64,000 nucleotides of DNA from Cenococcum geophilum 1.58 (taxonomy: Eukaryota > Ascomycota > Dothideomycetes > Gloniales > Gloniaceae). Shown here in pieces: positions 21,349 through 31,933 of the stretch; the first letter of the stretch is position 1; every line of letters starts with the position of its first letter. The stretch lies in the NCBI GenBank assembly GCA_001692895.1, contig KV748216.1, positions 620,001-684,000 on the forward strand. Direction: 5' to 3'. Below the pieces are notes generated by a model. It was not told where the DNA came from. It saw only the letters and a program-made list of their open reading frames with translations, and did no database searches. The translations under genes and the position numbers were made by a program.

Positions 21349-23406
21349 GTTTCTAGCGCTATGTCTTTTAAATACCTCTGTCCTATCGCTGGTACTATTT
21401 ACCTAACCTTTTAAGCCGCTTATATGGCTCTCAGGCTCCTTAATAACTACTATAAGTAGGTTAACCGCCTAGAGGAAGTATTTGTATTTGCTACCGGCGC
21501 CTAGCTGCTGTCTCTTTTTATAACTGCTTTAATCTATAGCCCTATAAGCGACCCTCCTACCCTTTAGGCGAAATTTAAGCCATCTCTTTATAATAATCTC
21601 CCTTATGTTTTAAAGCGTTGGCCTAATCTTTTAGGTAGTATTAATAATATATATCTAGATTACGGCCTATATCTTATCTAGTAGGTGCTTATAAACTATG
21701 GTAAAACTCTTATAAATTACTTTTTACCTTTATTATAACACCGCTAGGACCTTATAGATAGTAACCTACTTATTGCCGTAGAGCTTAATTACAGCACTAC
21801 TAAGAAAGGCCGCCTTTTTACGGAGCTGCGTTCCCAGCTAAATTCTAACTAGGCCACCTACTTTACTATAGTTACTACTACTATAGATACGGACCTATAA
21901 ACCGCCTATTTTTTTCTATAGGGCCTTATAAGTACTAGTAAAACCTTTCTTTACCGCTATATTTGCCACTACTACCGCTTTTACAGCCGTATTATTCTCT
22001 ATATCGCCTCTTCTAGTATAGCTACCATTTTACTGCCTAGTAGCTAAACTACCTACTCTTGTTTTTGCATTCCTATTAATCTATATAAGGAATCTATATA
22101 CAGTATGCCTAAAGACTCCTAGCTAGCACGGTTTCTGCGCTTTACTACCCTTATAATTTGGGACGAAGTGCTAATATAGCACCGTTACTACTTTAAAGCC
22201 GTGCACTATATGCTTATAGACGTCCGTTCTAATACCTAGGCTTTTTTCTTAGCGGTGTTCCCGTTATTTTAGGTGGTAATTTTATTTAGATTTTGCCTAT
22301 TATAAAATAGGGGACCCGTGCTAATGTTATTGCGGCCTACTTACGGCAGTCCTTTTTATAACCTTCTCTTTATATTTTATCGCTACGCTAGAATATACGC
22401 GTTTTAGAAGGCGAGCTAAATTAGCACTTTGCTACCTGGGTCTATAGTCTTTTTTATAACCCTACTCTTACTAGCTATATCTAGTCACCTACCGGTATTA
22501 CCTAATTTATTAGTCCATAGCCTTTTTTTATAACTTTATTTACCCTCTCGCTCTTTTATAGTAAGCCTATAATAATCTCTATACGTTCTATGGCCGTACT
22601 ATCTTAACTATCCGTAATAATACCGTTACTGCTATTAATAATACTATTCTCTACTCTTTATAACCCTAAGTTAGTTTTCTACTCTACGGATACTATAGAA
22701 CTAGATATTCTAAATGCCAAAAATATTTCCCCCCTAAAACTTTTATAGAGCTTTAATCCTATAGGCCTTCCTCCTATACGTCTCTGCCTTAAGGTTAGCG
22801 CCTTAATAATCCTTTTACGGAACCTATATCTTAAAAAGGGCCTCTATAACGGTACCCGTATAGTTTTTACCTAAATAGGCCGCCGCTATCTTAAAGTTTA
22901 TACTCTTGGCGGTGTTACGGCTCGTATAAATGCCTCTAAACCAAAGCTTGTAGAATGCTGTATTACGAAGATACTAAGCTAAGGAGCAGAAGAAGGTCGA
23001 GGAAGGGCTAGGTCTATATACACGAGCTAAGTCTCCAAGCGAGCCCCTGACTAGGCTGCATGTAGACGTCGCAGGGGCGGTGCCCCAGCGCCGTCACAGG
23101 CGGTACCTTTTCTAACTAGCTACGGGTTATTCTATAGATTAAGCTATCTTTTACGGAAGGCGAGCTACCGTTTATTATTAATTAACGGCAGTTTCCTATC
23201 CGTTTATCTTTTATAATAATAGTAAATAAGTTATAGGGTCAGTTTTTTAACTTTATAGGCAGTAATTTACGGATACTGGTTTTTATATACGGCTAGCTCT
23301 ATATTGCACTGTCTTAGGTTACTACCGTAAATAGTATTTTAGTACTGCTTCTCCTAAATTAAATAGAAACGGACAATATTATATATCCAGAAGTTTTGCT
23401 TTTATA
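21349..23406 (+). pseudogene. Helitron PIF1-type helicase, downstream half
   Basis: This is the continuation of the Helitron transposase after Gypsy-1. The Walker A region reads GPISTSKTFLYRYI near 21930-21970 (from GPGGTGKTFLY). An IIWDEV Walker B segment follows near 22155-22175, with IALR-type text around it. GGNFIQILPII, the PIF1 motif III (GGDFRQILPV), lies near 22268-22300, and NVIAAYLRQSF follows. The C-terminal motif GLPPIRLCLK lies near 22770-22800. After a solo LTR (22913-23098) the frame resumes and gives an LYIALSRVTTVN-like motif near 23300-23335 and ETDNIIYPE near 23370-23395. It is inactivated by RIP stops and two insertions. Confidence 0.85.
22913..23098 (+). repeat. Solo LTR, family S (186 bp)
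   Basis: It starts TGTTACGGCTCG and ends GCGCCGTCACA, flanked by a 5-bp duplication GGCGG (22908-22912 and 23099-23103), with no internal retroelement. It is GC-rich and shows little RIP although its host is saturated. Related solo LTRs lie at 29846-30069 and 31573-31765. Confidence 0.93.
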
Positions 23407-23408
23407 AT

Positions 23409-23412
23409 GTGT

Positions 23413-23472
<60 letters not shown>

Positions 23473-23560
23473 CAGTTGTAGTAGTAGCGGGAGTAAAAGT
23501 AGGAGCAGGAGTAGGAGCGGCAGCACCAGCGGTAGTAGTGGTGATAGTAGTAATAGTAGT
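23409..23560 (+). repeat. GTA trinucleotide microsatellite
   Basis: A run of pure GTA/TAG repeats (about 20 units) decays into GTAGGAGCAGGAG-type imperfect triplets. It begins directly after the Helitron helicase frame ends. An open frame through it (poly-Val) is an artefact of the repeat. Confidence 0.9.
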
Positions 23561-24300
23561 ACTAATACTATTACTTAAAGAAAAAAACGATAACGACGAC
23601 GATATAAATAGCTATTGTTAATATATATTACGTAATTAATTATATAAATCTATATTACGCGATTATTATATAAAGGCTACCTAAGTTAAAATAGCGAAAG
23701 GCTACCTAAGTTGAGACAGTGAGACGCCACCTTGTATAATGAGGTAGTAGACCGGATTCCCTCCTAGTACTATGCCTTACCCTAAAATATATACCTTAAT
23801 ACTCTACCCCTTAGCCACCTAGAATCTATAAGGACCTTAATACTATATATATTAATATTAGAACCTTCTAAAAGGATCTATTAAATATAAATAATATATT
23901 AAATATAGCCTTTATTTAAGAAGCGGAAGTAACACTTATATCTTAAGCTACTACTCTATTCTGCTGCCTTAAATATATATATTAATAATAAGTATAGGCA
24001 GTATACTGTTATTTTAAATATATAAATAGATAGTTAATATAGGTAACAATTACCTTAAATAAGCCCTATTTACTAACCCTAATTATTATCTAGTTTTAAC
24101 TCGTCTTTTAATAAGTACTATTTATAAGAATAAAGCTATACCTAATATACTATAAGAACCCCACCTTAATCGCCTCTAAAAGAAAGGTCTTAGAGCTAAG
24201 TCGCTCTTTAGGACAGCTCTACCTTAGGATTTTATTAAATGCTTTAGATATTATAAACTCTAACTCTTAGGATTATAGTATAACCGTTAATATCTGTCTT
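23561..24300. other. Unassigned AT-rich stretch
   Basis: It probably contains the Helitron 3' end and the start of Gypsy-3. A direct repeat AAAGGCTACCTAAGTT occurs twice near 23664-23712. I see no Helitron terminal hairpin with CTRR that I would defend, and no 5' LTR for Gypsy-3. Confidence 0.35.
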
Positions 24301-27300
24301 TAGTAGAATAATTAATGAGTTAATATTTAAGTCTGAATTAATATTGAATTTATTAATAAAATCTTTATATAAGATAATAGTTTTACCCTAATCCTCCTTA
24401 ACCGACATATTAATATATTTAAATTTAATAGTAAACATACTATCTTAGGTTATATTATCTATATAGTATTCCTAAATCTTTAATACCTAAACTATAAAGA
24501 ATTGATTAGACTTTTTATTACTACCCTAGATTTCTTAGTAATTCTTAAACAACCCTAGATAAAGCTATATAAGGTAACTATTAATTAAAATAACCTTAAG
24601 CTTCTATTTACTACCTCCTATTATAAATAGAAGTCCTTTATAACTTACTACTTAGACTTAAATCTAAAATCAAAAAAATCTACTAGGATCTACTAGTCTA
24701 AAATTTCTACTAATGTCTATTTTATACCTAAGAAGTTTACCTAATTCCACTAACCTAGGAATTCGACCGCATTCTACTAATATAAGCCTTCTACTAATGT
24801 CTATTAAGAATCTAAATTTTCTACTAAACCTTATAAACTAATTCTAATTACTATACCGCCCTAAACTAAATAGAGGCTTAAGCTTAATATATAAAAGTAC
24901 TAGAAGAACTGGTATTCTACTATAAAAGGATACTTAAAGAACCCGCACCTAAATCTAATACTAACTCCGTACCTAATATTAAACCTAAAGCTAAATAAAA
25001 AACTATATAAGAAACTTTAAATAGCCTAAGCAAGCTTAATACCCTAGATATCTATGACGATCGCCTACTAAGCCAAATGAACGCAACTAGCTAAAAAGGT
25101 ACAGTGTTGAACCGAATGGTTTGACGGCTCGGTAACTAATATATATACGTTCGTTGCCCCTTATCGTCACCTAACAATATCCGTATAATTAGAGCTACTT
25201 TACTAATATAACTTGTTAAAAAACCTAAATATATAATCTCCGCTATTATAATAGCCGATATTAAAAAGGCCTTAGTACTAAAAAGTATAATAACCCCGCT
25301 ATAAAGGTACTAATAGAATACTATAAACGTCTAGATATATTTATATAAAAAAAGCTAATAAGCTACCGGAATAGTATTATATAACTATAAAATCATAATT
25401 AAAGAAGGAAAATGGCCTAGATTTGGACCTCTATATAGGATATTTTGAAACAGACTCTAAGTATTATAAAAGTATTTAGACGGAAACCTAAGTAAAGGAT
25501 TTATTATAGTAAGCTCTTCGTTTATAACTGTGCTAGCAATCTTTATTAAGAAACCTAGTAGTAGTTAACGCTTCTATATAGACTACTAAGCTCTTAATAC
25601 TATTACTATTAAGAATTAATATCCAATTCCGTTAATATAAGAGACGCTAAACTAAGTAAGGCTCGCTACTATGTAAGGCTTAGTATTATCTTTACATTTA
25701 ACCGCCTTCGTATTATAAAAGGAGATAAATAGCTTACTATATTCCGTACCCAGTAGAGATTATTTAAGTGTTTAATAATACTATTTGGCCTTATAAACAC
25801 CCTAAGCTTATTTTAATATTATATAAATAATACTCTATATTTCTATATAGATATTGTCTATATAGCTTATATTAACGATATATTAATATATAGTAATAAC
25901 CTAACTAAATATTAGAAATATATTAACCTTATTTTATACGCCCTATATAGAGCTAGTTTATAGTTAGATATAAATAAATATAAGTTCTATAAAACGGAAG
26001 TCTTATACCTTAAACTTTTTATTTCTATAAATAGTATATAAATAGATCCAAAGAAACTTAAATCAATTATAAATTAGTAAAAATTTAAAAACATTAAGGA
26101 TATTAAAGCCTTTATGGAATTTACTAATTTCTACTAATAGTTTATTAATAACTTATTTGCTCTAGTTTTACCCCTTATAGCTTTAACCTAAAAAGATATA
26201 ACCTTTATTTTTAATAAGAAATATAAGGAGGCCTTTATTTACCTAAAGGTTATATTTACTACTACGCCTATACTTTAATACTTTAACCTAAACTAAATAA
26301 GTATTATAGAAGCTAATTTATCTAACTACGTTACTAAAGATATTTTATCCTAATATAATAAGGATACAGTATTATACCCTATAGTATACTTCTTAGGGTA
26401 ACTAAGCCTGGCTAAATATAACTACGAGATCTATAATAAGAAATTATTAGCTATAATTAAATATTTTAAATAATAGCGACCTAAACTAGAAGACACTAAA
26501 TTTCTAATTAAGGCCCTTAGCAATGATAAGAACCTATAGTACGTTACAACTATAAAACAGCTAAGTTAGTATTAGGCCCGCTAGTTAAAATTGTTATACC
26601 TAAGCCTAACCTACTTAACTATACAAACAACTAAAAAGGTAGCAGTAATGTCTCGCGACTAAATAGGCTGCCGATTAGAATACTTTATAAGCTCTCTAGC
26701 CTATATATACCGTATAGATAGCGTAAAGTCTAATAAGAATATCTATTTTGTTTTTAATTCTTAATTATATACCACCTAGGCGTTTAAGGTTAAAAGCCTA
26801 ATACCCTAACCTAATGCTTATAAGACGCGCCAGCACTAAAACAAGCGCGCTTTTACCGAAATTAGACCCTACTTCGCCCTAAACTATTTAACCCTTCTAT
26901 TAAAGATTTTATAGTATACATCCTTAAAATAACTAATTAATTAATTAAATAGATTATAATTGATAAATACCTAAATAGCGAGTTTATCTAAGAAACACTT
27001 AAGCTAATTTAAAAGGGCGTTAAATACTTTAAAAAGATCTTTTTAAGTAAATATAAAGCTCGCGGAGACCGCTTATACTATTAAACCTACCTAGTTATAC
27101 CTAACCACGATAAGCTTAAGCTTAAGGTTTTTAAATATATATATAACCTACTAGTAGCTAGCTACCTAGGTTAAGGAAAACCCTTAAAACCACTCTAGTA
27201 AAAATACTATTAGCTTTCTATATATAATATAACATAGAGGTATATCTCTAGCTGCTATACTTACTAATAAGCTAAAGCCTTATATAAGACATATAATGGC

Positions 27301-28586
27301 CTTCTAAAGCTACTACCTATTCTAAACTAAAGATAGAAGGATATCTTAATTAACTTTATTATTAATCTCCCTATAAGCAAAGACTATATAAATATTATAG
27401 CAGTTATAGACCAACTATCTAAGCTAAGAGACTTAATCGCCTATCCCGATATATTAATACCTACTATTGCCTAATTATTCCTAGATTATATATATAAACT
27501 CCATAAACTCCCTAAAACAATTATATCTAATAGAGGTAGTTAGTTTATTTTTATATTCTAAAAAGAACTAACTCTATATTAAAGCACTATTATTTACTAT
27601 ATATTACCTAAAAACGGACAGTTAAATAGAATATATAAATGCTATAATGGAATACTATAATTGAATATATACGTTATATTTATAGAATAACTAGATTAAC
27701 TAGCTTATATTTACTAAGTTTACTATAAATAATTCCGGTTTTAAAACTATAAAGATCTCCCTATTTTTAGCCAACTACGGCTAGTATCCATAAATAGGTT
27801 TTAACCCCTTTAGTAATATTTCTTGCCACACTTATTACGCTTTATAAATTATAGAAGTAAATAAATTTATAAAGAAGATAGAGGAACTATAATAGTTCCT
27901 TATTAATAAAATAATATAGACTTAATCTATTTATAATGCCGCAGCAAATGAAAACCAAACGCTAATATTAGCCTACTAAATTAATAACTTTATCTAGCTA
28001 GATTTAAGAAATCTAAATATAAAACAACCTATTAAGAAACTTAATTAAAAGAATGCTAGCCCTTATAAGGTTAAGAAGGTTTTTTTTACACCTACTAATT
28101 AAAGCTTCTGAATATGGTTAAAATCCACCTTATATTCCATACGTTAGCCCTTTACCCTACTACCCCTATATTAGACGCCCTATCTAGGTAGGTATAATAC
28201 TCTCTCCTACTAGTTAAAGTAGATAGTAAGAACGAGTAATTTATTAAAAGAATTAACAATATTAAGTATAATAAATAGAAACGCCAATATATAACGTGGG
28301 TGACAGGGTTTTGACGGTTTGATGAGTTTTGACGGTTTTAAGGTTTCCCATACAAACTTTGTCTGTGTCCTCTCGCTTAAAGTTTTAATGTTCAAAACCG
28401 TCAAAACCCATCACACCGTCAAAACCCTGTCACCCACGTTATATTTTATAAAATAAAGAGGCTTTATTAAGTTCTTATAAGAACCTGTTAACTCTATAGG
28501 ACTTATATAAGCTATAGAAGACATTTATAAACTTTACCTAGAACTACTATAGTCCTATTTTACAAAAGCTTAAGTTTAAAGGGGGG
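24301..28586 (+). pseudogene. Gypsy-3 gag-pol, RIP-decayed
   Basis: This is a Ty3/Gypsy polyprotein on the plus strand. The best part is reverse transcriptase/RNase H. AYINDILIYSNNLTKY (from AYLDDILIYS) lies near 25864-25912. SINSIQIDPKKLKSI lies near 26025-26070, then FTNFYQQFINNLF near 26120-26160. PIVYFLG and KYNYEIYNKKLLAIIKYF (RNase H) lie near 26378-26470. Integrase follows with CYTYQQAKA near 27257, a VVIDQLSKLR-like block near 27400, and ISNRGSQF near 27522, where the core Asp is now Asn. A chromodomain-like end near 28200-28480 is interrupted by a MITE. No 5' LTR was found. It is non-functional. Confidence 0.82.
28294..28439. mobile_element. MITE-1 (146 bp, long terminal inverted repeats)
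   Basis: It begins ACGTGGGTGACAGGGTTTTG and ends with the inverted complement, with arms of about 46 bp and few mismatches. It is flanked by TA (or TATA) on both sides. It lies in the chromodomain end of Gypsy-3 and shows no RIP. The arms repeat the word TTTTGACGGTTT. The same architecture, including GAACATTAAAACTTTA next to one arm, recurs at 31507-31933. The TA target and lack of coding suggest mobilisation by a Tc1/mariner-type transposase. Confidence 0.88.
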
Positions 28587-28930
28587 GTACTATTATAGGA
28601 CACCCTTATAATACCTTATATACATCTACCTATTTTTACTAATTTAGTAATTGGAGACTAATTATAAGACAGTAATCTAATAGCAATTTAATAGCAATCT
28701 AATGGCAACCTATGCCATTTTGCTATATTTTGCTAAGTCTACTAAATCTTACTAAGTTCTGCTAGGACCGCAATCTATTCTACTTTGTATATATATTAAC
28801 TAAGTAATCAAGTTAATAATATATACCCTTTCTTCTTATTTTCTTACCTTTTTTCATATATAACGTCTTAACTTTATTATATAGTTTATATATATAGCTT
28901 AATAATATCTACTTTGCTATATATTATCGC
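28587..28930 (+). repeat. Probable Gypsy-3 3' LTR
   Basis: It is preceded by a purine tract (AAGGGGGGGTACTA) directly after the pol frame. It begins near TATTATAGGACACCC, a plausible RIP form of a TGTTATAGG start. The right edge is uncertain because a truncated Crypton starts close by and no partner LTR is available. Confidence 0.5.
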
Positions 28931-28934
28931 CGCT

Positions 28935-29813
28935 TATACTTACTCTATAATATTCCTCCTCTATAGCTATAGCCGCGGCTACCCCTATAGCTACCCCTAT
29001 GGCTACCTTTCCCCCTAGCTACTCTTCCGCCCGTTTAGCTATCTTCTACCTCTTTTTTACTCGCTTATTATCTTTCTATATCTTTTTCTATTTTAACTTA
29101 TATTTTTAATAGCTAGCGGCCTGTAATTCTTGGTTAATAACTTACTACTCTAAAAATATATAAAGCTTATCTTCCGTTACCTAGGCGCCGTCTATATTAC
29201 CTCTTAGTCTTATATACTAGCCTTCCTACTCTTTCTACTTTAGCTTATACGTCCTTATTATATTCTTTACACGCTAAGCCTTACAAATATTATATAGCCG
29301 CGCTGCCTAGGCCTTAAATTTGCTCTAGAGGCTATATAAGAAGGAGGAGGTTAAGGGGGCCTCCTTTAACCATAAAGTGGACTATATAGTAAGAAGGTTC
29401 TTAAAAGACTCTATATCTATAAGAGGTAAGGGAGAGATACGTAAGTGTAGCGTAGGTAAATAAAGTTACTAAATGGGTAAATATTAAAGAAGAAGAAGAA
29501 GAGGGCTCTGTATTATAGAATTAGAATTATAGTAGACCTTTTTATATAAAATTAGAAGCCTTATATAAGCCATTACAGGCACAAAAATAGAAAAAGGTTG
29601 AAAAATGGATTGTTAAGGTAACGATAAGGCTAAAGGCGCGCTAAGGCCCTCTATACTAAACTAGTACTAACCTAGGCCTTAAAAACGCGTCTAAAAAGTA
29701 GGGGCCACTACTTAAGAAGAGGGGGGGGTAATATTTAGATAATATATCGCGGACCTTAGGGGGTTATATATAACCTAAGGTTATACCAAGTTTAACCCGG
29801 ACCTCTAATACCT
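28935..29813 (-). mobile_element. Crypton copy 3, 3'-truncated and inverted
   Basis: This is a minus-strand match to the first ~870 bp of the tandem Cryptons at 49477 and 53027, including the leader and about the first 150 codons (counterpart of 49477 to ~50330). Its outer boundary carries the same junction word: read on its own strand it starts AGGTAT (29808-29813) followed by TAGAGGTCCGGGTTAAAC. It stops inside the coding region, next to the Gypsy-3 LTR. RIP is heavier than in copies 1 and 2, and the start ATG is ATA. Confidence 0.82.
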
Positions 29814-29845
29814 TTCTTTATTACTAGCTTTATATACCTAGTAAG

Positions 29846-30069
29846 TATAACGGCGCTAGGGCGTATTGCTTAGATTAGGGACCTAGTTAGGGTCTTGTTT
29901 AAGAGCTTAGCGCCCTAATATATGCATAGCACGCCTCTCCATCCTATATATACCTCTTCTTCTTTTCTTTAGCTTAATATCTTTAAAATATAGCATTCAT
30001 TTGCGTTATCTTACAAGTATTTATTTAAGCCTCCGTTGAGGTATTTATTTAATAGTTTAAGCCGTTATA
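29846..30069 (-). repeat. Solo LTR, family S, RIP-mutated (224 bp)
   Basis: It starts TATAACGGCGCTAGGGCG and ends GCCGTTATA, the RIP-altered form of TGTGACGGCGC...GCCGTCACA. It is flanked by GTAAG at 29841-29845 and 30070-30074. It is the same family as 22913-23098 (opposite strand) and 31573-31765, but it is the only one of the three that is heavily mutated. Confidence 0.88.
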
Positions 30070-30074
30070 GTAAG

Positions 30075-30419
30075 ATCTACTAAATATCTACTAGTGTACT
30101 TAAACTTCTATCTTTAGGTCTATTGGAATCTTTAAAAGAGACTAAAAAACCTTCTTCTTTTACTAATTCTTCCAGTATCTACTCTTGGCCAGTTAATTCG
30201 ACCTCTTATAATCTTTAAAGGAAAACACCTCTAATTAACGAAGTTATACTAGGGCAAGGTGCCTAATTAGCTATATATAACCTTGGGAAGTGATTAGAGA
30301 GCTAATTATATTATTTCTAGCTACTTATTGACATCTTCTTACTATATATTAGCCTTTCTTTACACCTTCTCTTATAAAGGTTATACAATTCTTAAATTTA
30401 CTTTAGTTATACCCTATTA
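30075..30419. other. Unassigned stretch
   Basis: It is partly less AT-rich. Two similar blocks, CTCTAATTAACGAAGTTATAC and GTGCCTAATTAGCTATATA, lie about 35 bases apart near 30230-30290 and could be remains of a transposon end. No frame is supported. Confidence 0.3.
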
Positions 30420-30835
30420 ATTCGTCCACTTTCTATCGGTTAGGCCAGTATAGATTAAATACGAAGATTCTATTTAAAATAGCTAGCTATCTATACTTTA
30501 TTAAGGGGTTTAGTGTCGCCGTTTTGACTAAGGATTTAGGTCGCTAATTTTTATAGTTAAATATAAGGGAGTAAATCCTTATAAGTCCTATTTAAGTACC
30601 TAATTGGTAAGGAAGGCTTCTTATATAGGAGTTAATCGCTGCTTATATTAGTGTGCAAACATTTATAGCAGCTTACTATTTAATTAATCGTTAAATGTTG
30701 GCAAAGGGATACTATACGTAAGCGCAGTTTTCCTACCAAACTTAAATTTGCCCGCTTTGAAATCAGCCAAAGCTAAGTGTAGGTTCTGCTCCTTTTGGTC
30801 TATATTAAAAGGTCGGTGGTTTAATTTTAATCTGG
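30420..30835 (-). pseudogene. Pogo/Fot-type transposase, N-terminal DNA-binding part
   Basis: This is a minus-strand fragment of a Tc1/mariner-superfamily transposase of the pogo/Fot group. The frame reads LALADFKAGKFKFGRKTA near 30795-30740, then an IPLPTFNDQL block and HQYKQRLTPIQEAFL near 30660-30615. This order (a psq-type helix-turn-helix, a short linker, then a Tc5/CENP-B-type helix-turn-helix starting at the LTP-EE motif) is typical of the N-terminus. The DDE catalytic half is missing. It is inactivated by RIP stops. Confidence 0.6.
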
Positions 30836-31506
30836 TGGCTAAGTTTAGGGGGCAGTCGAGTTTTGGGGATCTAAGCTTATAAAAAATATTTTTAATTATT
30901 ATTATTTATTCTATTTAATGTCTGATGCGGTCCCCATTTAGGTCTATACAGACTAATGCCGTAATATAGGTACAAAAAACCTCTAAGGGAGGCGTGAGAG
31001 GTAATACAGTATACACCCCACTAGGTAGCACCCCCTCTACGGCGGAGTAGAAACTGGCCGAAATTGGCACGTGCGTTAACACTAAAAAATCATATATATT
31101 ATATAGTTAATATCTCGTCATTTGGCCTCCCACGCGCTCGTGGTTATATAGTCTTTAAGTATACCAATCGTATATCTTCTAAATTAATCCCTAATCCATT
31201 TCTTTGTTAAAAAGGTGTTAAAATCCAGCCATTGCAACCTTCTCTGTCATACAGCGTTGCGCATAAAATTTCCTCTTAATTGGATACGCTATAGACTTTT
31301 AAGAATAGAGAAGTCTAGAAAGACACCTAGTAGTGTAATAAAAGAGATTTAATTATCTGTGCAATAATTTACCGTTGCTTTACTTTTATACGCAGAATCG
31401 GCATTTTAGTAAAGGGTTAAACCTTGATTTAAAAGCTTATCTTTAAGCAATAGAAGAACCACTTCTATATATACCTTCGTTGTTATCTTTCCTACCGTAT
31501 TCGGTA

Positions 31507-31933
31507 ACGTAGGTAACGGGGTTATAACCACTCCCTAGGTTATAACCGCGCTAGCGTACCGCCTGCTATTTTCGTGACGGCGCTGGAGCGCGTCACCTAG
31601 TCAGGGGTTCGCTTAAGACTTGGCGTGTGTATATAGACGTGGCCTCACCACCTTCTCTTGCTCCTTAGCTTAATATCTTCGTAATACAGCATTCGTTCGC
31701 TTGATCTTGCAAGCATTCGTTCAAGTCTCTGTCGAGACATTTGTTCGATGGTTCGAGCCGTCACAATTTTAAGTAAAGTTTTGTTGTTTTGCTAAAATTA
31801 AAGTAACACATACATTTAAAAGGCGGTGTGTCGTGCTAAGGCTTACCTAGGCGTGATAGATATAACTTAGGTAAAGTTTTAATGTTCAAAACGGTCATAA
31901 CCTAGGGAGCGGTTATAACCCCATTACCTACGT
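31507..31933. mobile_element. MITE-2 carrying a solo LTR
   Basis: It starts ACGTAGGTAACGGGGTTATA and ends with the near-perfect inverted complement. It is flanked by TA at 31505-31506 and 31934-31935. It shares with MITE-1 the general start ACGT.GGT and the block GAACATTAAAACTTTA beside one arm. It lies in the transposase gene of the mariner-like element and was itself hit by the LTR at 31573-31765. Confidence 0.82.
31573..31765 (-). repeat. Solo LTR, family S (193 bp)
   Basis: It runs from CGTGACGGCGCTGG to GAGCCGTCACA, flanked by ATTTT at 31568-31572 and 31766-31770. It is nearly free of RIP. On the opposite strand it aligns with the solo LTR at 22913-23098 over most of its length (shared GCTGTATTACGAAGATA and TAAGCTAAGGAGCA). 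Confidence 0.92.

Noticed and set aside
23409-23621. 70-codon open frame (poly-Val)
   Set aside because: It is a translation of the GTA microsatellite and has no other content.
28210-28404. 64-codon minus-strand open frame
   Set aside because: It is half MITE-1 arm and half decayed Gypsy-3, so it is a chance fusion.
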